Source: Nereocystis luetkeana
Taxonomy: Eukaryota > Sar > Phaeophyceae > Laminariales > Laminariaceae
Direction of reading: 5' to 3'
NCBI GenBank assembly: GCA_031213475.1
Contig: JARUPZ010000026.1
Location: forward strand, 5,073,567-5,137,566
Length of the DNA stretch: 64,000 nt
Shown here: positions 60,930 through 64,000 of the stretch, piece by piece
Layout of the letters: the number at the start of each line of letters is the position of its first letter
How positions within the stretch are numbered: the stretch's first letter is position 1
Notes under the pieces: model-generated
Told to the model about the DNA's origin: nothing
Seen by the model: the letters and a program-made list of their open reading frames with translations, nothing else
Databases searched by the model: none
Translations under genes and position numbers: made by a program

Positions 60930-62316
60930 CGTTGTTCATCTTCCGGCAGATTCGTCAGAGTAGGTTTATATTCAAGCCTTTAAGAACTGCAGTCCTGTTT
61001 TGGGGGCAAAACACTCGAGTTCTACATGGGTTAACTTCATCACAATTCCACTTTACGTACACGTCTACTACTGTTATTCTTTTTTTTTTTGTTCCCTTTG
61101 TAACATAATTATTACCAGGTACTCCTTTTTGCATTAGTACATCAGATACGTACCAGGTAGGATGTGATGATAGGCACCAGGTATATCCCTACACATCTTG
61201 TAGCTGTACTTGGCGCCGGTTATACATCTGGGGTATTATTTCGTGCTGTGCGTACTGCGTGGTACGGATATCGACGTAGCGGTAGAGGAGGAATTTTGAT
61301 AGCTTCGACGGGATGTTATGCGTACAGTATGGCTTTGACTTGACGGATTTGATGCTTGTCTGTGGCGAGTTTGGCAAATCGATTGCTTCACGCGTATTCG
61401 AACTTTTCCCTCCTTGCATGAATCGAATCAAATAAATCAAAACTTCGTACGACGTCATCGAAGTGGAAGACTCATACCTGAACACCGGTACGTAGTGTGC
61501 TTGTGGCGACTGTGGACCTTGAATCATAATTCAATGGAATTTTGTCTCGAAAGGTTGTTGCCAGGACACTCTTACGGGGGACCATAGATAATACCAGGTA
61601 GCACCTACGGTACCCACCAAAACCTATATATTTCGCTATTTTTGCCAACAATATTTGGTCCCATTAACTTCGGCCCCCCGTAATAGTTCAGCTTGAACCT
61701 CGTTGAATTTCAATTCCATAGCTGTTGCTTGAACCGTATCACGACTTGGAATTATACCTGAGGTTCGTCTCAAAAATTACTCCCAGGCCAATATCTACAC
61801 AAATTCAGCTTGAACCTCGTTAGATTTCAATTCCAAAGCTATTACTTGAACCGTATCATGGACTTGCAGTTGTGACCCAAGCCCTCTATCCAAAACCAAG
61901 TGCCAACCAATGGTTGCGGGAACCTGAAACGGAGCGTGAACTTAAACCGAGAGTTAAAATCACCTGTGACGCTAAAATTCAAGCCTCAAAATGGACTTGA
62001 TCACGAAAACCTGCCGTCAAGCCAGACTCCAACTTGGTCTTGAGGTTGAAGTTCATTTCCACCTTCAACTTGATTTCAACTTCAACTTGACTTTTTTTCT
62101 TTCATGTTTATATAAAATTCAACCCTAACATCAATCAACATGATGTCGAACTTTAACTTGAACAATAATCAGGTGTCTTCCGTCGGCGGGGGCGTCAATG
62201 TGAGCGCCAAACGGGTCATTGGCCAGGCGGACGTGGTGGACGGGGTAGGGACGCAAGGACCAGCCACCGTGTCCTCAACTGGGGAGGGGGGGGGGAATTG
62301 CTGCATCATCAGCTGA
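17340..62316 (+). CDS. Large low-complexity protein with C-terminal CaaX-like motif, 13 predicted exons
   Basis: Predicted exons are 17340-17366, 19073-19120, 38357-39510, 40387-40549, 41254-42846, 44105-44144, 45594-45679, 47080-47241, 51622-51706, 52599-52713, 54277-54676, 60599-60841 and 62173-62316. Every junction is in phase, giving 1419 residues and a stop. Residues 26-995 are Ala/Gly/Ser/Pro/Glu-rich with short ordered-looking islands. A repeated motif LARRF occurs at about 336-340 and 404-408. There is a poly-Ala run at 100-108 and an acidic run near 807-822. A conserved-looking block spans about 944-977, followed by a charged helix at 1056-1079 and a Trp-containing block at 1120-1141. 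The end, CCIIS at 1415-1419, is a CaaX-type box with an upstream Cys. This implies possible prenylation and palmitoylation, hence a membrane-attached cytosolic protein. I do not recognise the family. The first two exons are the least certain. Confidence 0.55.
17367..19072. other. Intron 1 of the CaaX gene, GC-rich and nearly repeat-free
   Basis: This 1.7 kb has few of the dispersed elements seen elsewhere and is rich in CpG and short purine/pyrimidine tracts. It is compatible with a regulatory first intron beside the divergent promoter. Open frames here (for example 17396-17899 minus) do not look coding. Confidence 0.3.
19073..19120 (+). CDS. CaaX gene, candidate 48 nt exon 2
   Basis: The acceptor is TTGTTGTAG, with a CTGAC branch-like word about 40 bases upstream. 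Sixteen open codons (DPSGLLRAQRNGTLNE) run to the donor AACGAG/GTAAGG. Both phases are 0, matching the exons on either side. The joined N-terminus reads as a smooth polar helix into the 38357 exon. The following intron would be 19 kb. Confidence 0.4.
19440..19544 (-). mobile_element. MITE-1 copy
   Basis: TTACGGGGGGCCCTAG to CCCCCCCGTGAA, near-consensus interior. Confidence 0.65.
19962..20068 (-). mobile_element. MITE-1 copy with a TACCAGTA variant scar
   Basis: CACGGGGAACCATAG to GGTCCCCCGTAATA. The AACCTATATAT block reads AACCTACCAGTATATAT (scar 20006-20013). Confidence 0.65.
20106..20199. mobile_element. TTAA hairpin MITE
   Basis: TTAACCCCTTTAGAACCGCAG to ACTGCGGTTCTAAAGGG; nearly perfect arms. 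Confidence 0.65.
20441..20534. mobile_element. TTAA hairpin MITE
   Basis: AGCCCTTTTAAAACCGCAG to GACTGCGGTCCGGAAGGGG then TTAA. Confidence 0.55.
20597..20675 (+). mobile_element. MITE-3 copy, diverged
   Basis: TACTACTCTCTACC...AACGGTTGTATACTAATATTC...ACGGTCCTTAGATTTAGGGACAGTGGTA. Confidence 0.4.
21028..21290 (+). repeat. Dispersed repeat R2, internally deleted copy
   Basis: CCAGCTGGCACACCAACCAAG, AGTTTCGCGACAAAACGCC and GGACTTCGCCTAAACGGGC match the long copy. Confidence 0.4.
21640..21935 (+). repeat. CGTCTTAGCGCGTCTTGGCA array with mini-hairpins
   Basis: Three tiny hairpins (GAGCGAAGCGAGC, GAGCGTAGCGAG, GGCCGCAGGCC) are followed by about 14 CGTCTTRG units. The inverted counterpart is at 23255-23425. 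Confidence 0.5.
23255..23425 (-). repeat. Inverted counterpart of the CGTCTTAG array
   Basis: CTAAGACGAATCTAAGACGTG units, the reverse complement of the 21640 array, 1.3 kb away. Confidence 0.5.
24565..24690 (-). mobile_element. MITE-1 copy with three CCWGG scars
   Basis: TTACGGGGGACCATA to GGTCCCCTGTAG. At one TA it has TACCAGGTACCTGGTA (24578-24593) and at the next TA it has TACCAGGTA (24599-24607). Removing them restores the consensus. Confidence 0.7.
24848..24996 (+). mobile_element. Left-end fragment of the AGACCTATGCC TIR element
   Basis: It repeats the first ~150 bp of the adjacent full copy, including AGACCTATGCCAATGG and GAACACGCTTCCTATGGGCC. It is then cut off directly by the next copy. 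Confidence 0.55.
24997..25837 (+). mobile_element. 841 bp TIR element, full copy
   Basis: Ends AGACCTATGCCAATGG and CCATTGGCATAGGTCT are perfect inverted repeats. The interior contains inverted motifs (GGGCCGATGTTGGGCCAACATCGG) and T-rich tracts. On the minus strand it carries a partly open frame that is conserved between copies. Family not recognised; no catalytic motif seen. Confidence 0.6.
25838..26476 (+). mobile_element. TIR element, third copy lacking its left end
   Basis: It starts inside the element (AGGCCGATCTTTG) and runs to the right end CGTTGGCATAGGTCT. It is about 90 percent or more like the full copy by eye. Confidence 0.55.
26632..26667 (+). repeat. CTG microsatellite
   Basis: About 11 CTG units. 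Confidence 0.7.
27478..27627 (+). CDS. Possible first exon of a secreted protein
   Basis: An ATG opens a 50-codon frame with a signal-peptide-like start (MANSRLHPMLLAVVVMCLSF). It continues QETAKLEDPSSREANLFREA and meets a possible donor, GTCTGC/GTAAGC. No downstream exon could be linked. Repeats are sparse around it, which is the main reason for listing it. Confidence 0.2.
29655..29760 (+). mobile_element. MITE-1 copy
   Basis: TTACGGGGGGCCATAG to GGTCCCCCGTAA. Confidence 0.65.
30449..30554. mobile_element. TTAA hairpin MITE
   Basis: TTAACCCTTTTAGGACTGCAG to ACTGGAGTTTCAAAGAGG then TTAA. It has an extra GGGGACAATT repeat in the loop. Confidence 0.6.
30551..30648. mobile_element. TTAA hairpin MITE abutting the previous copy
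   Basis: It shares the TTAA of its neighbour, starts TTAAGAACTGCAG and ends GACTGCAGTCCCGAAAGGGG. Confidence 0.5.
31025..31170 (+). repeat. Dispersed repeat R3 (GCTGGATGTCGACGGGTAGAAAGAAC)
   Basis: Related pieces at about 31705-31745, 33690-33880, 35660-35730, 35765-35835 (inverted) and 36735-36815 (inverted). All share the GGATGTCGAC...GAAAGAACG block. Confidence 0.4.
31170..31510 (+). repeat. Dispersed repeat R4 with CTGTCAAGG units
   Basis: It contains CTGTCTGTCAAGGCTCTCTG, CCTTGACATATGTCCCC, a TTTCCGGAAAAAC tract and CGTCCCCGGGTTTTGGCTG. Inverted copy at 35945-36355. Confidence 0.45.
31785..31880. mobile_element. TTAA hairpin MITE
   Basis: CAACCGTTTTAGGACCGCAG to GGGACTGTAGTTCTAAATGGG then TTAA. 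A truncated arm of another copy lies just left at 31750-31784. Confidence 0.6.
31881..31932. mobile_element. Half copy of the TTAA hairpin MITE
   Basis: Only one arm (CAAAACGGGACT...CCTGAAAGGG, then TTAA) is present. It directly follows a full copy. Confidence 0.5.
32078..32170. mobile_element. TTAA hairpin MITE
   Basis: AATCCTTCTAGGACTGCAG to GGGCTGCAGTCCTGTAAGGG. Confidence 0.55.
33299..33657 (-). mobile_element. tRNA-derived SINE, family 1
   Basis: A T33 run begins the plus-strand reading. The head on the minus strand has CCCCGGTGGTTCAAGTGG and GGTTCGAGCCC, typical A- and B-boxes. It is inserted inside another repeat whose halves flank it (33234-33298 and 33690 onward). Confidence 0.7.
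34018..34112. mobile_element. TTAA hairpin MITE, TTAA on both sides
   Basis: TTAATCCTTTTAGGACTGCAG to GACTGTAGTCCTAAAGGGG then TTAA. Confidence 0.65.
34172..34258. mobile_element. TTAA hairpin MITE, left arm shortened, inserted near an 85 bp MITE
   Basis: TTAACCCCAGTCCCGTTTTG to GAGTGCGGTGCTAAAAGGG then TTAA. It follows a fragment of MITE-3 (about 34128-34165). Confidence 0.5.
34375..34705 (+). repeat. Dispersed repeat R5 with telomere-like tract
   Basis: It includes CTCTAACCCTATAACCCTAA and AACGCGGCCGCGCCGCGTTTG. Short inverted ends AATCTGGGAGAAGGGA and CCCTTCTCCCAGATT are seen. Inverted copy at 60190-60520. Confidence 0.45.
34889..35254 (+). mobile_element. tRNA-derived SINE, family 1
   Basis: The same element in plus orientation, about 365 bp, with a 40 bp A-rich tail. 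It is nearly identical to the 33299 copy, which suggests recent activity. The block AAGGCACGTACCG is shared with family 2. Confidence 0.7.
35516..35613 (+). pseudogene. Orphan exon resembling MCM-binding protein
   Basis: A good acceptor (TTTTGTTTTCGCAG) and donor (TTGACAG/GTAATT) bound 98 open nucleotides. They encode PKMIRFSGLIQDMMGENRSG and then VFLANVFRLGFD. The pattern of an Arg-Phe-x-x-x-Ile/Val-Gln-Asp-Met block is what I know from the N-terminal part of MCM-binding protein (MCMBP/ETG1), a replication factor. No neighbouring exon of that protein is visible within several kb, and the phase does not fit the surrounding gene. A captured or duplicated exon is likelier than a working gene. 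The domain call is from recall. Confidence 0.4.
35945..36355 (-). repeat. Dispersed repeat R4, inverted copy
   Basis: CAGCCAAAACCTGGGGACG, TTCCGGAAACGCC and GGGGACATATGTTTAG mirror 31170-31510. Confidence 0.45.
37116..37222 (+). mobile_element. MITE-1 copy, near consensus
   Basis: TTACGGGGGGCCATAG to GGTCCCCCGTAATA. A good reference copy of about 107 bp with no scar. Confidence 0.7.
37645..38045 (+). repeat. Direct tandem duplication of ~200 bp
   Basis: Two units share GGTGTCTTTGTCGCGTTT..., GTGGGGAGGGGAGAGA and CAATAAATGGCA. Unit 1 has TACTGTACCTGGTA where unit 2 has a single TA. Confidence 0.6.
38357..39510 (+). CDS. CaaX gene, exon 3 (Ala/Gly/Glu-rich)
   Basis: A classic long T/C tract ends in TTCAACAG before the exon. 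The exon has 384 open codons plus two bases. It begins YLREDLAKHGLAVAG and then becomes low complexity: an in-frame CAG/GCA repeat giving poly-Ala, a Pro stretch, Gln-rich and Gly-rich parts, and acidic patches. Two LARRF motifs lie near its end. An in-frame stop directly follows, but the donor GAGAA/GTAAAT lies just before it, and the two leftover bases fit the next exon exactly. Confidence 0.65.
39556..39800 (-). mobile_element. PC1 copy in the intron after exon 3
   Basis: GGGGCGTACTCATG, GGCCGTAGTTGTGTGACCAT and GAAGCGCGAAGCGCGAAG mark the tail and head parts. Confidence 0.4.
39885..40312 (+). mobile_element. PC2 copy ending in a C-rich tail, before exon 4
   Basis: GAAATGTACAAGGAGGAACG, GGTGGCCACAGGCGGCCAG and GGGACGGTGCTCC lead to GGCTAAGGCAAACAGCAAAT and a C-rich stretch. 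Confidence 0.45.
40387..40549 (+). CDS. CaaX gene, exon 4
   Basis: The acceptor GGAGTCAG has its pyrimidine tract somewhat upstream. Its first base completes the Lys codon split from exon 3. The exon encodes a basic then acidic stretch (RKPAEEERRQNAKEPG...) and ends at GGAGAG/GTGAGC in phase 0. A poly(C)-tailed repeat lies immediately upstream at about 39885-40312 and probably supplies much of the pyrimidine tract. Confidence 0.55.
41254..42846 (+). CDS. CaaX gene, exon 5 (531 codons)
   Basis: The acceptor GTACTTTGCAG is preceded by a C/T-rich stretch, and the donor is GTAATG/GTGAGT. The exon is open for 1593 nt in phase 0. It is rich in Ala, Val, Glu and Gly, with Val-Ala-Pro-type repeats (residues about 530-560), Ser/Gly runs, an uninterrupted Glu run, and a Val/Asp/Gly segment. 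The last 50 residues are less biased (RTKESIAAEMEAFLQDSDEE, then FLTPRKSDWKQPP) and are the best part for a homology search. A 308-codon antisense frame here is a composition artefact. Confidence 0.7.
43005..43765 (-). mobile_element. TIR element, fourth copy, opposite orientation
   Basis: It begins AGACCTATGCCAATGGAAACG and extends to CCCATAGGAAGC, where the other end is lost. It lies in the intron after exon 5. The plus-strand frame at 43165-43650 (161 codons) corresponds to the partly open minus-strand frame of the other copies. Confidence 0.55.
43888..43945 (+). repeat. GTT microsatellite
   Basis: About 18 GTT/GCT units upstream of exon 6. Confidence 0.7.
44105..44144 (+). CDS. CaaX gene, 40 nt exon 6
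   Basis: The acceptor GTGTGCGTCAG follows a long C-rich tract, and the donor is GACACCG/GTGAGC. Thirteen codons plus one base encode a Pro/His-rich piece (PVTRPPPHPEVDT). Its length, one more than a multiple of three, is what reconciles the phase 0 end of exon 5 with the phase 1 start of exon 7. This supports it being real. Confidence 0.55.
44465..44530 (-). mobile_element. Probable MITE-1 fragment with two TACCAGGTA scars
   Basis: A short stretch resembles the TTAATAGGACCTA part of MITE-1 but carries TACCAGGTA twice. The ends are not present. Confidence 0.3.
45591..45679 (+). CDS. CaaX gene, exon 7 (tandem NAGNAG acceptor)
   Basis: The acceptor is TTTTCAGCAG, a tandem site. Using the first AG (exon from 45591) adds one residue relative to the second (exon from 45594); both keep frame. 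The exon encodes GHAKRVIGSGVVLERQASIS and then GVVPELKNK. It ends at AACAAG/GTATGG in phase 0. Confidence 0.55.
46451..46560 (+). mobile_element. MITE-1 copy with a TACCTGGTA scar
   Basis: TTACGGGGGACCATAG to GGTCCCCCGTAA. The consensus ATATATAGG reads ATATACCTGGTATAG here (scar 46506-46514). Confidence 0.7.
47080..47241 (+). CDS. CaaX gene, exon 8 (charged helix)
   Basis: The acceptor TTTTTTGTCAG and donor CGAAAG/GTATGT bound 54 open codons in phase 0. The product begins SQFSAEDAAATISSGAISER and continues as a strongly charged helix (TRKLREEQELTRKKHATERQ), which may be coiled coil. The last 12 coding bases and the donor are duplicated 390 bp downstream. Confidence 0.65.
47290..47560 (+). 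repeat. GATT/GGTT simple repeat in the intron after exon 8
   Basis: An imperfect array of TTGATTGATTGG units about 270 bp long. Confidence 0.65.
47620..47631 (+). other. Duplicated 12 nt microexon (MSRK) with splice sites
   Basis: The bases ATGTCCCGAAAG, preceded by AACAG and followed by GTAAAT, repeat the end of exon 8. The next intron bases (GCTTTTGGACG, ATTTGT, GATTGATTG) are also repeated at similar spacing. The segment therefore looks like a local tandem duplication of an exon end plus intron start. If spliced it would add Met-Ser-Arg-Lys in frame. Confidence 0.4.
47785..47900 (-). mobile_element. PC2 fragment
   Basis: ACTTACTCATTGATTGCTTC, TTTCGAGATGGCGCACCGTT and GACGCCTCCAACTTTTGGG on the plus strand. 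Confidence 0.4.
48181..48596 (+). pseudogene. Unassigned open frame, possible captured gene fragment
   Basis: A frame that starts in a GCT/CTG repeat stays open for about 138 codons to a stop at 48596. The part from about 48225 is not low complexity (KVWLALPGCSRIGWSVPCVW, then DPGFGKLRQKDAQLKYWMM). It lies in the intron between exons 8 and 9 and is out of phase with them. The overlapping 259-codon frame encodes Cys runs from the same repeat and looks spurious. No family recognised. Confidence 0.25.
48838..49012 (-). mobile_element. PC1 copy without a poly(C) tail
   Basis: ATAGTTGTATGACTATAGACC through GCGCGAAGCGCCGTGAAG to GCTGCATCCTACC. Confidence 0.4.
49348..49690 (-). mobile_element. tRNA-derived SINE, family 2, with poly(T) (= poly(A) tail)
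   Basis: It starts with a T16 run, then the body blocks, and ends with a clear tRNA-like head (GGTGAGACTTGAACCCACGA on the plus strand). It lies in the intron before exon 9. Confidence 0.65.
50009..50222 (+). repeat. Dispersed repeat R1, copy 2
   Basis: Direct repeat of 3473-3690. No terminal inverted repeat seen. Confidence 0.55.
50735..50846 (-). mobile_element. MITE-1 copy, TA at both ends
   Basis: TTACGGGGGACCATAG to GGTCTCCCGTAA. It is directly flanked by TA on each side, which suggests a TA target duplication. Confidence 0.65.
50901..50982 (-). mobile_element. MITE-3 copy
   Basis: TACTACTCTGGGCGGAAATATAAAGGCC to GATCCTTGTATTTCCGGCCAGAGTG. Confidence 0.5.
51203..51299. mobile_element. 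TTAA hairpin MITE, best-preserved type
   Basis: TTAA, then CCCCTTTAGAACCGCAG...CTGCGGTTCTAAAAGGG, then TTAA. Very similar to the copy at 59180. CCCTTT-type ends with a TTAA duplication are the hallmark of piggyBac-family ends. Confidence 0.7.
51622..51706 (+). CDS. CaaX gene, exon 9
   Basis: The acceptor GGCATGCAG and donor GTTTCAG/GTAGGA bound 28 codons plus one base, starting in phase 0 and ending in phase 1. The product is QSVKGKAEMYHQALGGSSEK followed by MSKPSLVS. The pyrimidine tract is weak, but the frame agrees with both neighbours. Confidence 0.55.
51895..51990 (-). mobile_element. PC1 copy, truncated
   Basis: GTACTCGATATCATGCATGG to GCCGTGGCGGAACACGCC. Confidence 0.4.
52000..52090 (-). 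mobile_element. PC2 fragment behind a long G run
   Basis: The G run is interrupted only near its start, then CGTACTCATTTGTTGCTTCC to TTTCGAGACGGAG. Confidence 0.4.
52480..52537 (+). mobile_element. PC2 3' end with poly(C) tail, before exon 10
   Basis: AATGGTCAAAAAGACGAAG and CAAACAAATGAGTACG followed by about 20 C. It lies within 70 bp of the exon 10 acceptor. Confidence 0.4.
52599..52713 (+). CDS. CaaX gene, exon 10
   Basis: The acceptor GTCGCCGACAG lies behind a T/C-rich tract, and the donor is ACGAG/GTGAGT. Two bases complete the split Gly codon, then 37 open codons and two leftover bases follow. The product RLNGDWTQRRDSLEQFVVKY is one of the least low-complexity parts of the protein. 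The Trp-plus-Leu helix recalls the first helix of HEAT/TOG repeats, but one helix is too little to assign a fold. Confidence 0.6.
52932..52972 (+). repeat. GGTT microsatellite
   Basis: Nine or ten GGTT units. Confidence 0.7.
53945..54178 (+). mobile_element. PC1 copy ending in C16, just upstream of exon 11
   Basis: Head GAATATCCGGCTCACAAGCG, middle GGCGCTTGGCGCAAGCAGC, tail CATACGACTACGGACATG, then the C run. This C run is close to the pyrimidine tract of exon 11. Confidence 0.45.
54274..54676 (+). CDS. CaaX gene, exon 11 (tandem acceptor, Gly/Glu-rich)
   Basis: The acceptor region is C-rich and ends GAGCAG, a second NAGNAG pair. Exon starts at 54274 or 54277 both keep frame and differ by one Ser. 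The exon encodes RYIPFPAEGATAN followed by a Gly/Ala/Glu-rich stretch, and ends GCGCAG/GTTAGT in phase 0. A long GTGTTG-type repeat begins immediately after the donor. Confidence 0.6.
54678..55205 (+). repeat. GTTGGTGTTGGT imperfect repeat after exon 11
   Basis: A G/T-rich array of about 520 bp beginning immediately after the exon 11 donor. Antisense frames here are artefacts. Confidence 0.6.
55490..56260. repeat. AGTACT/GAGTACTC-rich degenerate repeat block
   Basis: Dozens of AGTACT, GAGTAC, AATACTGCGAGTA and similar near-palindromic words in 770 bp. No clear unit length. Confidence 0.45.
56320..57013. mobile_element. 694 bp TIR element, second copy of the Harbinger-like family
   Basis: Same ends as the 9322 copy (GGCTGTTTCCTATGCGGTTC and GCATAGGAAACAACC). 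TTA follows on the right and GTA precedes on the left. It lies in the intron between exons 11 and 12 of the CaaX gene. At the GAGTACGTAC site it lacks the CTCGTA that the other copy has. Confidence 0.6.
57020..57330 (+). repeat. Tandem array of CACACGGGTGATAAAATAAC units
   Basis: About 11 imperfect units of 24-30 bp with the same TATCAC...GTGATA dyad as the 2745 array. It starts right after the Harbinger-like copy. Confidence 0.6.
57478..57748 (+). mobile_element. PC1 copy, full length with poly(C) tail
   Basis: It begins AAATTAACTCATTCAAGCTG and ends GAGTACCTATCTCC...GAGTAC followed by about 26 C. This is the best plus-oriented reference copy. Confidence 0.5.
59180..59277. mobile_element. 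TTAA hairpin MITE, best-preserved type
   Basis: TTAA on both sides. The arms match the 51203 copy with few changes. Confidence 0.7.
60190..60520 (-). repeat. Dispersed repeat R5, inverted copy, upstream of exon 12
   Basis: GATGCAAACGCGGCGCAGCC, GGGGTTATAGGGTTAGAGTC and CCTTGATTCCAACAGGAACC match 34375-34705 inverted. Confidence 0.45.
60599..60841 (+). CDS. CaaX gene, exon 12 (acidic)
   Basis: The acceptor GACTTTGCAG and donor ACAGAT/GTGAGT bound 81 open codons in phase 0. The product begins GDIQLDESSSDCGPDSHT and contains an Asp run and a short poly-Ala tract. It is acidic and probably disordered. Confidence 0.65.
60880..60932 (+). repeat. GTT microsatellite after exon 12
   Basis: About 16 GTT units just past the donor. 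Confidence 0.7.
60974..61034. mobile_element. TTAA hairpin MITE, internally deleted
   Basis: The left arm, AGAACTGCAGTCCTGTTTTGG, is present; most of the right arm is lost before ATGGGTTAA. Confidence 0.45.
61572..61683 (-). mobile_element. MITE-1 copy with a TACCAGGTA scar
   Basis: TTACGGGGGACCATAG to GGCCCCCCGTAA. AATAGGACC reads AATACCAGGTAGCACC here (scar 61592-61600). Confidence 0.7.
62173..62316 (+). CDS. CaaX gene, terminal exon with CCIIS end
   Basis: The acceptor AACAATAATCAG precedes 47 codons and a TGA. The product (VSSVGGGVNVSAKRVIGQAD...) ends Gly-Gly-Gly-Asn-Cys-Cys-Ile-Ile-Ser. The last four residues are a CaaX box. By CaaX rules, Ser at the last position favours farnesylation, and the preceding Cys could be palmitoylated. 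Phase 0 matches exon 12. A T-rich stretch consistent with a 3' UTR follows. Confidence 0.65.
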   Translation: MSSVGGGVNVSAKRVIGQADVVDGVGTQGPATVSSTGEGGGNCCIIS

Positions 62317-62720
62317 ACACAAAAAAATGAAGAGACGGACAAAAAAACGGTGTTGAAAATTGTTGTGGTCCTTTTTCTGCGCTGTTTTTGCTTTTGAAAA
62401 GCTCTTTCTTCGGTGCTGTTTCTTGCTACAGCGGTAGATTCTGTTTTGAATTTTGGTTCTTCTGACCGGTTTTGTTTTTTCACGTGTTTTTCGCACGTTT
62501 TTCTGTTTTTTTGTTTTTGCTCTTTTATTGTGTTTTTCTTTCGCGTTTCCTTTTTTTGTTGTCCTCTCTATTTTCTTCCCACTCGCTCGCTCGCTGGCTG
62601 TTGGGTTGTTTCGTGTTCGTGTTTTTTTTCCTTGGTCTGTTGGAGGTGAGCAGAAACAGTTATCTAGCTCGCCTGCTAGTACCACAGCTGTAGCGATGTA
62701 TGACTGAAAATGGCAAGAGT
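62317..62720 (+). other. Probable 3' UTR and downstream T-rich DNA
   Basis: After the stop the sequence is very T/C-rich on the plus strand and holds no open frame of coding character. I see no canonical AATAAA in a convincing place, so the transcript end is not defined. Confidence 0.3.
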
Positions 62721-62819
62721 CAAAAACGCAAGGAGAGCTGAGGGGGGGTACGGAAGAAAGAGTAGTTTTATGGGCATGCCCGTGACCCAGTGACCAGACT
62801 AGTTTAATAGTCGTACCGG

Positions 62820-63380
62820 TGACATTCCCCGGAATGCCTTGATGGTGTTGGCGCGCGCGGGTTGGAGAGGGTGATATTACATGACCTAGATCGACCTTGA
62901 AAGGATCAGCGCGCGCGCGGGCGGGGGAGGGGAGGGGGGGGGGGGGGAGGGGGGAGGGAAGGTCTCTTGTGGTTTTGGCTCAAACCGCGATTGAAGTTAT
63001 TTACGCGCGGGGGGGGGCCGGGGGCGGCCCGGAATGCCTCTTACGGTTTCAGCGCGTTCGGGTTGGAGAGGGGGCTTTGAATGGCCCAAACCTTCCGTGA
63101 AATGATATGCGCGGCAGGGGGCGGCGGTTGCCCGGGTTGTCTCTTATGGTTTCGGCGCGCACGGGTTAGAGAGGGTGCTACAGCATGACCCAAACTGTCC
63201 TTGAAAACACGCGCGCGCCAGGGGCGGGGGGTAACCCGGAATGTGCCTTGTTTCAGCGCGCACGGGTTGGCGAGGGCGCGATTGCATGACACAAATTTTC
63301 CTTCAAAAGGATTTGCGCGCCTGGGGTGGGAAGCCGGGAATGTCTTTATGATTTGGTGCGACGGGTGGGGGTGGGGAGGG
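62820..63380 (+). repeat. G-rich minisatellite, ~100 bp unit, about 5.5 copies
   Basis: Units contain CCCGGAATGYCTY, GGTTTCAGCGCGCACGGGTTGG and AGAGGGTG, and alternate with G runs and GCGCGC blocks. It lies just past the CaaX gene end. Confidence 0.6.
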
Positions 63381-64000
63381 GGGGGGGGAATGTGACCCGC
63401 ATTGCTCTAAGGGCATGGCGGGAGGGTGGAGGGGACGGTAATGAATTAATGAAGTTTTTTTTTCGGCGTCGTACAGTAGTATCACTTACTTGTCTTTTGA
63501 GTGTGATTCCTGTTTCTTGTACCCGCGCTGCTCCACCTGTCCCAGTAACAAGCTCCGCGTTTTTTTTTAACGACCCCGGAGTTGTAGGTTTTGTAGTGAG
63601 CAAATGAAAGGTCAAAGGTAACTTTTTTTGCGCGTTTGCAGTACACCAGATATTATAATACGTGTAATAACCGTTGTTATTTTCTATACCCATACTTCGT
63701 ATGGACGTACCTAGTCCGCGCACGTCTGGTACGTGTACGTACGCCTTTGTAAGTTAAAACGCCAAGCGCTTTTCTGGTTGTTTGGTTTCGGCCAGTTGCC
63801 CATGTTTCTTTCCAGAATGTATCGTGTATTGATCGCTGGAGGGGTCGCGCTGAGTTGCGTTGCGTTGAGTAACGTCGCGTGTCTGCGAAGAACCTCGTCG
63901 TACGTTGTTACAGGCCCGTTCGGCTCGGTTCGATTCGGTTTGGTTCGGTTCGGTTCGGATCCTTTTCCTCTTCATTTCCTATTAATTCATTTTCAAAGGA
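63381..64000. other. Intergenic DNA downstream of the CaaX gene
   Basis: No supported gene. It holds a short CGGTTCGGTT-type repeat near 63910-63960. Frames here are short and unsupported. Confidence 0.3.

Overview
The window looks like nuclear DNA of a TE-rich eukaryote with large introns. It has GT-AG introns of about 0.7 to 19 kb, pyrimidine-rich 3' splice sites, Ala/Gly/Glu-rich low-complexity proteins, and very dense short repeats. A stramenopile alga, most likely brown-alga-like, is my best guess; that is inference from style, not from a marker gene.

Only two host genes can be supported, and they diverge from one point near 17.2-17.34 kb, with predicted start codons 123 bp apart. The minus-strand gene runs left from 17216 through exons at 2457-2496 and 48-146 and leaves the window at the left edge; its first 92 residues are largely coiled coil. 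The plus-strand gene starts near 17340 and ends at 62316. Its 13 predicted coding exons join in one unbroken frame of 1419 residues, ending in a Cys-Cys-Ile-Ile-Ser CaaX-like prenylation box. I assembled these models from splice sites and phase agreement alone; the family of neither protein is recognised.

Almost everything else is intron filled with mobile elements. There are about 15 copies of a ~110 bp TIR element (TTACGGGGG ends), about 19 copies of a ~95 bp hairpin element bounded by TTAA (piggyBac-like MITE) and about 8 copies of an 85 bp TIR element. Others are a TTA-flanked Harbinger-like pair, an 841 bp TIR element cluster, two tRNA-derived SINE families that share a core, two retroposon-like families ending in long poly(C), several minisatellites, and an orphan exon resembling MCM-binding protein.

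The most interesting signal is not a gene. The nonamer TACCAGGTA/TACCTGGTA occurs about 45 times, far above chance. Comparing repeat copies shows it arises by conversion of a single TA into TA-CCWGG-TA, as expected of an excision scar from a TA-targeting transposon whose ends begin CCAGG or CCTGG. Other scar-like words (TA-CTCG-TA, TA-CTG-TA) appear in the same kind of comparison.
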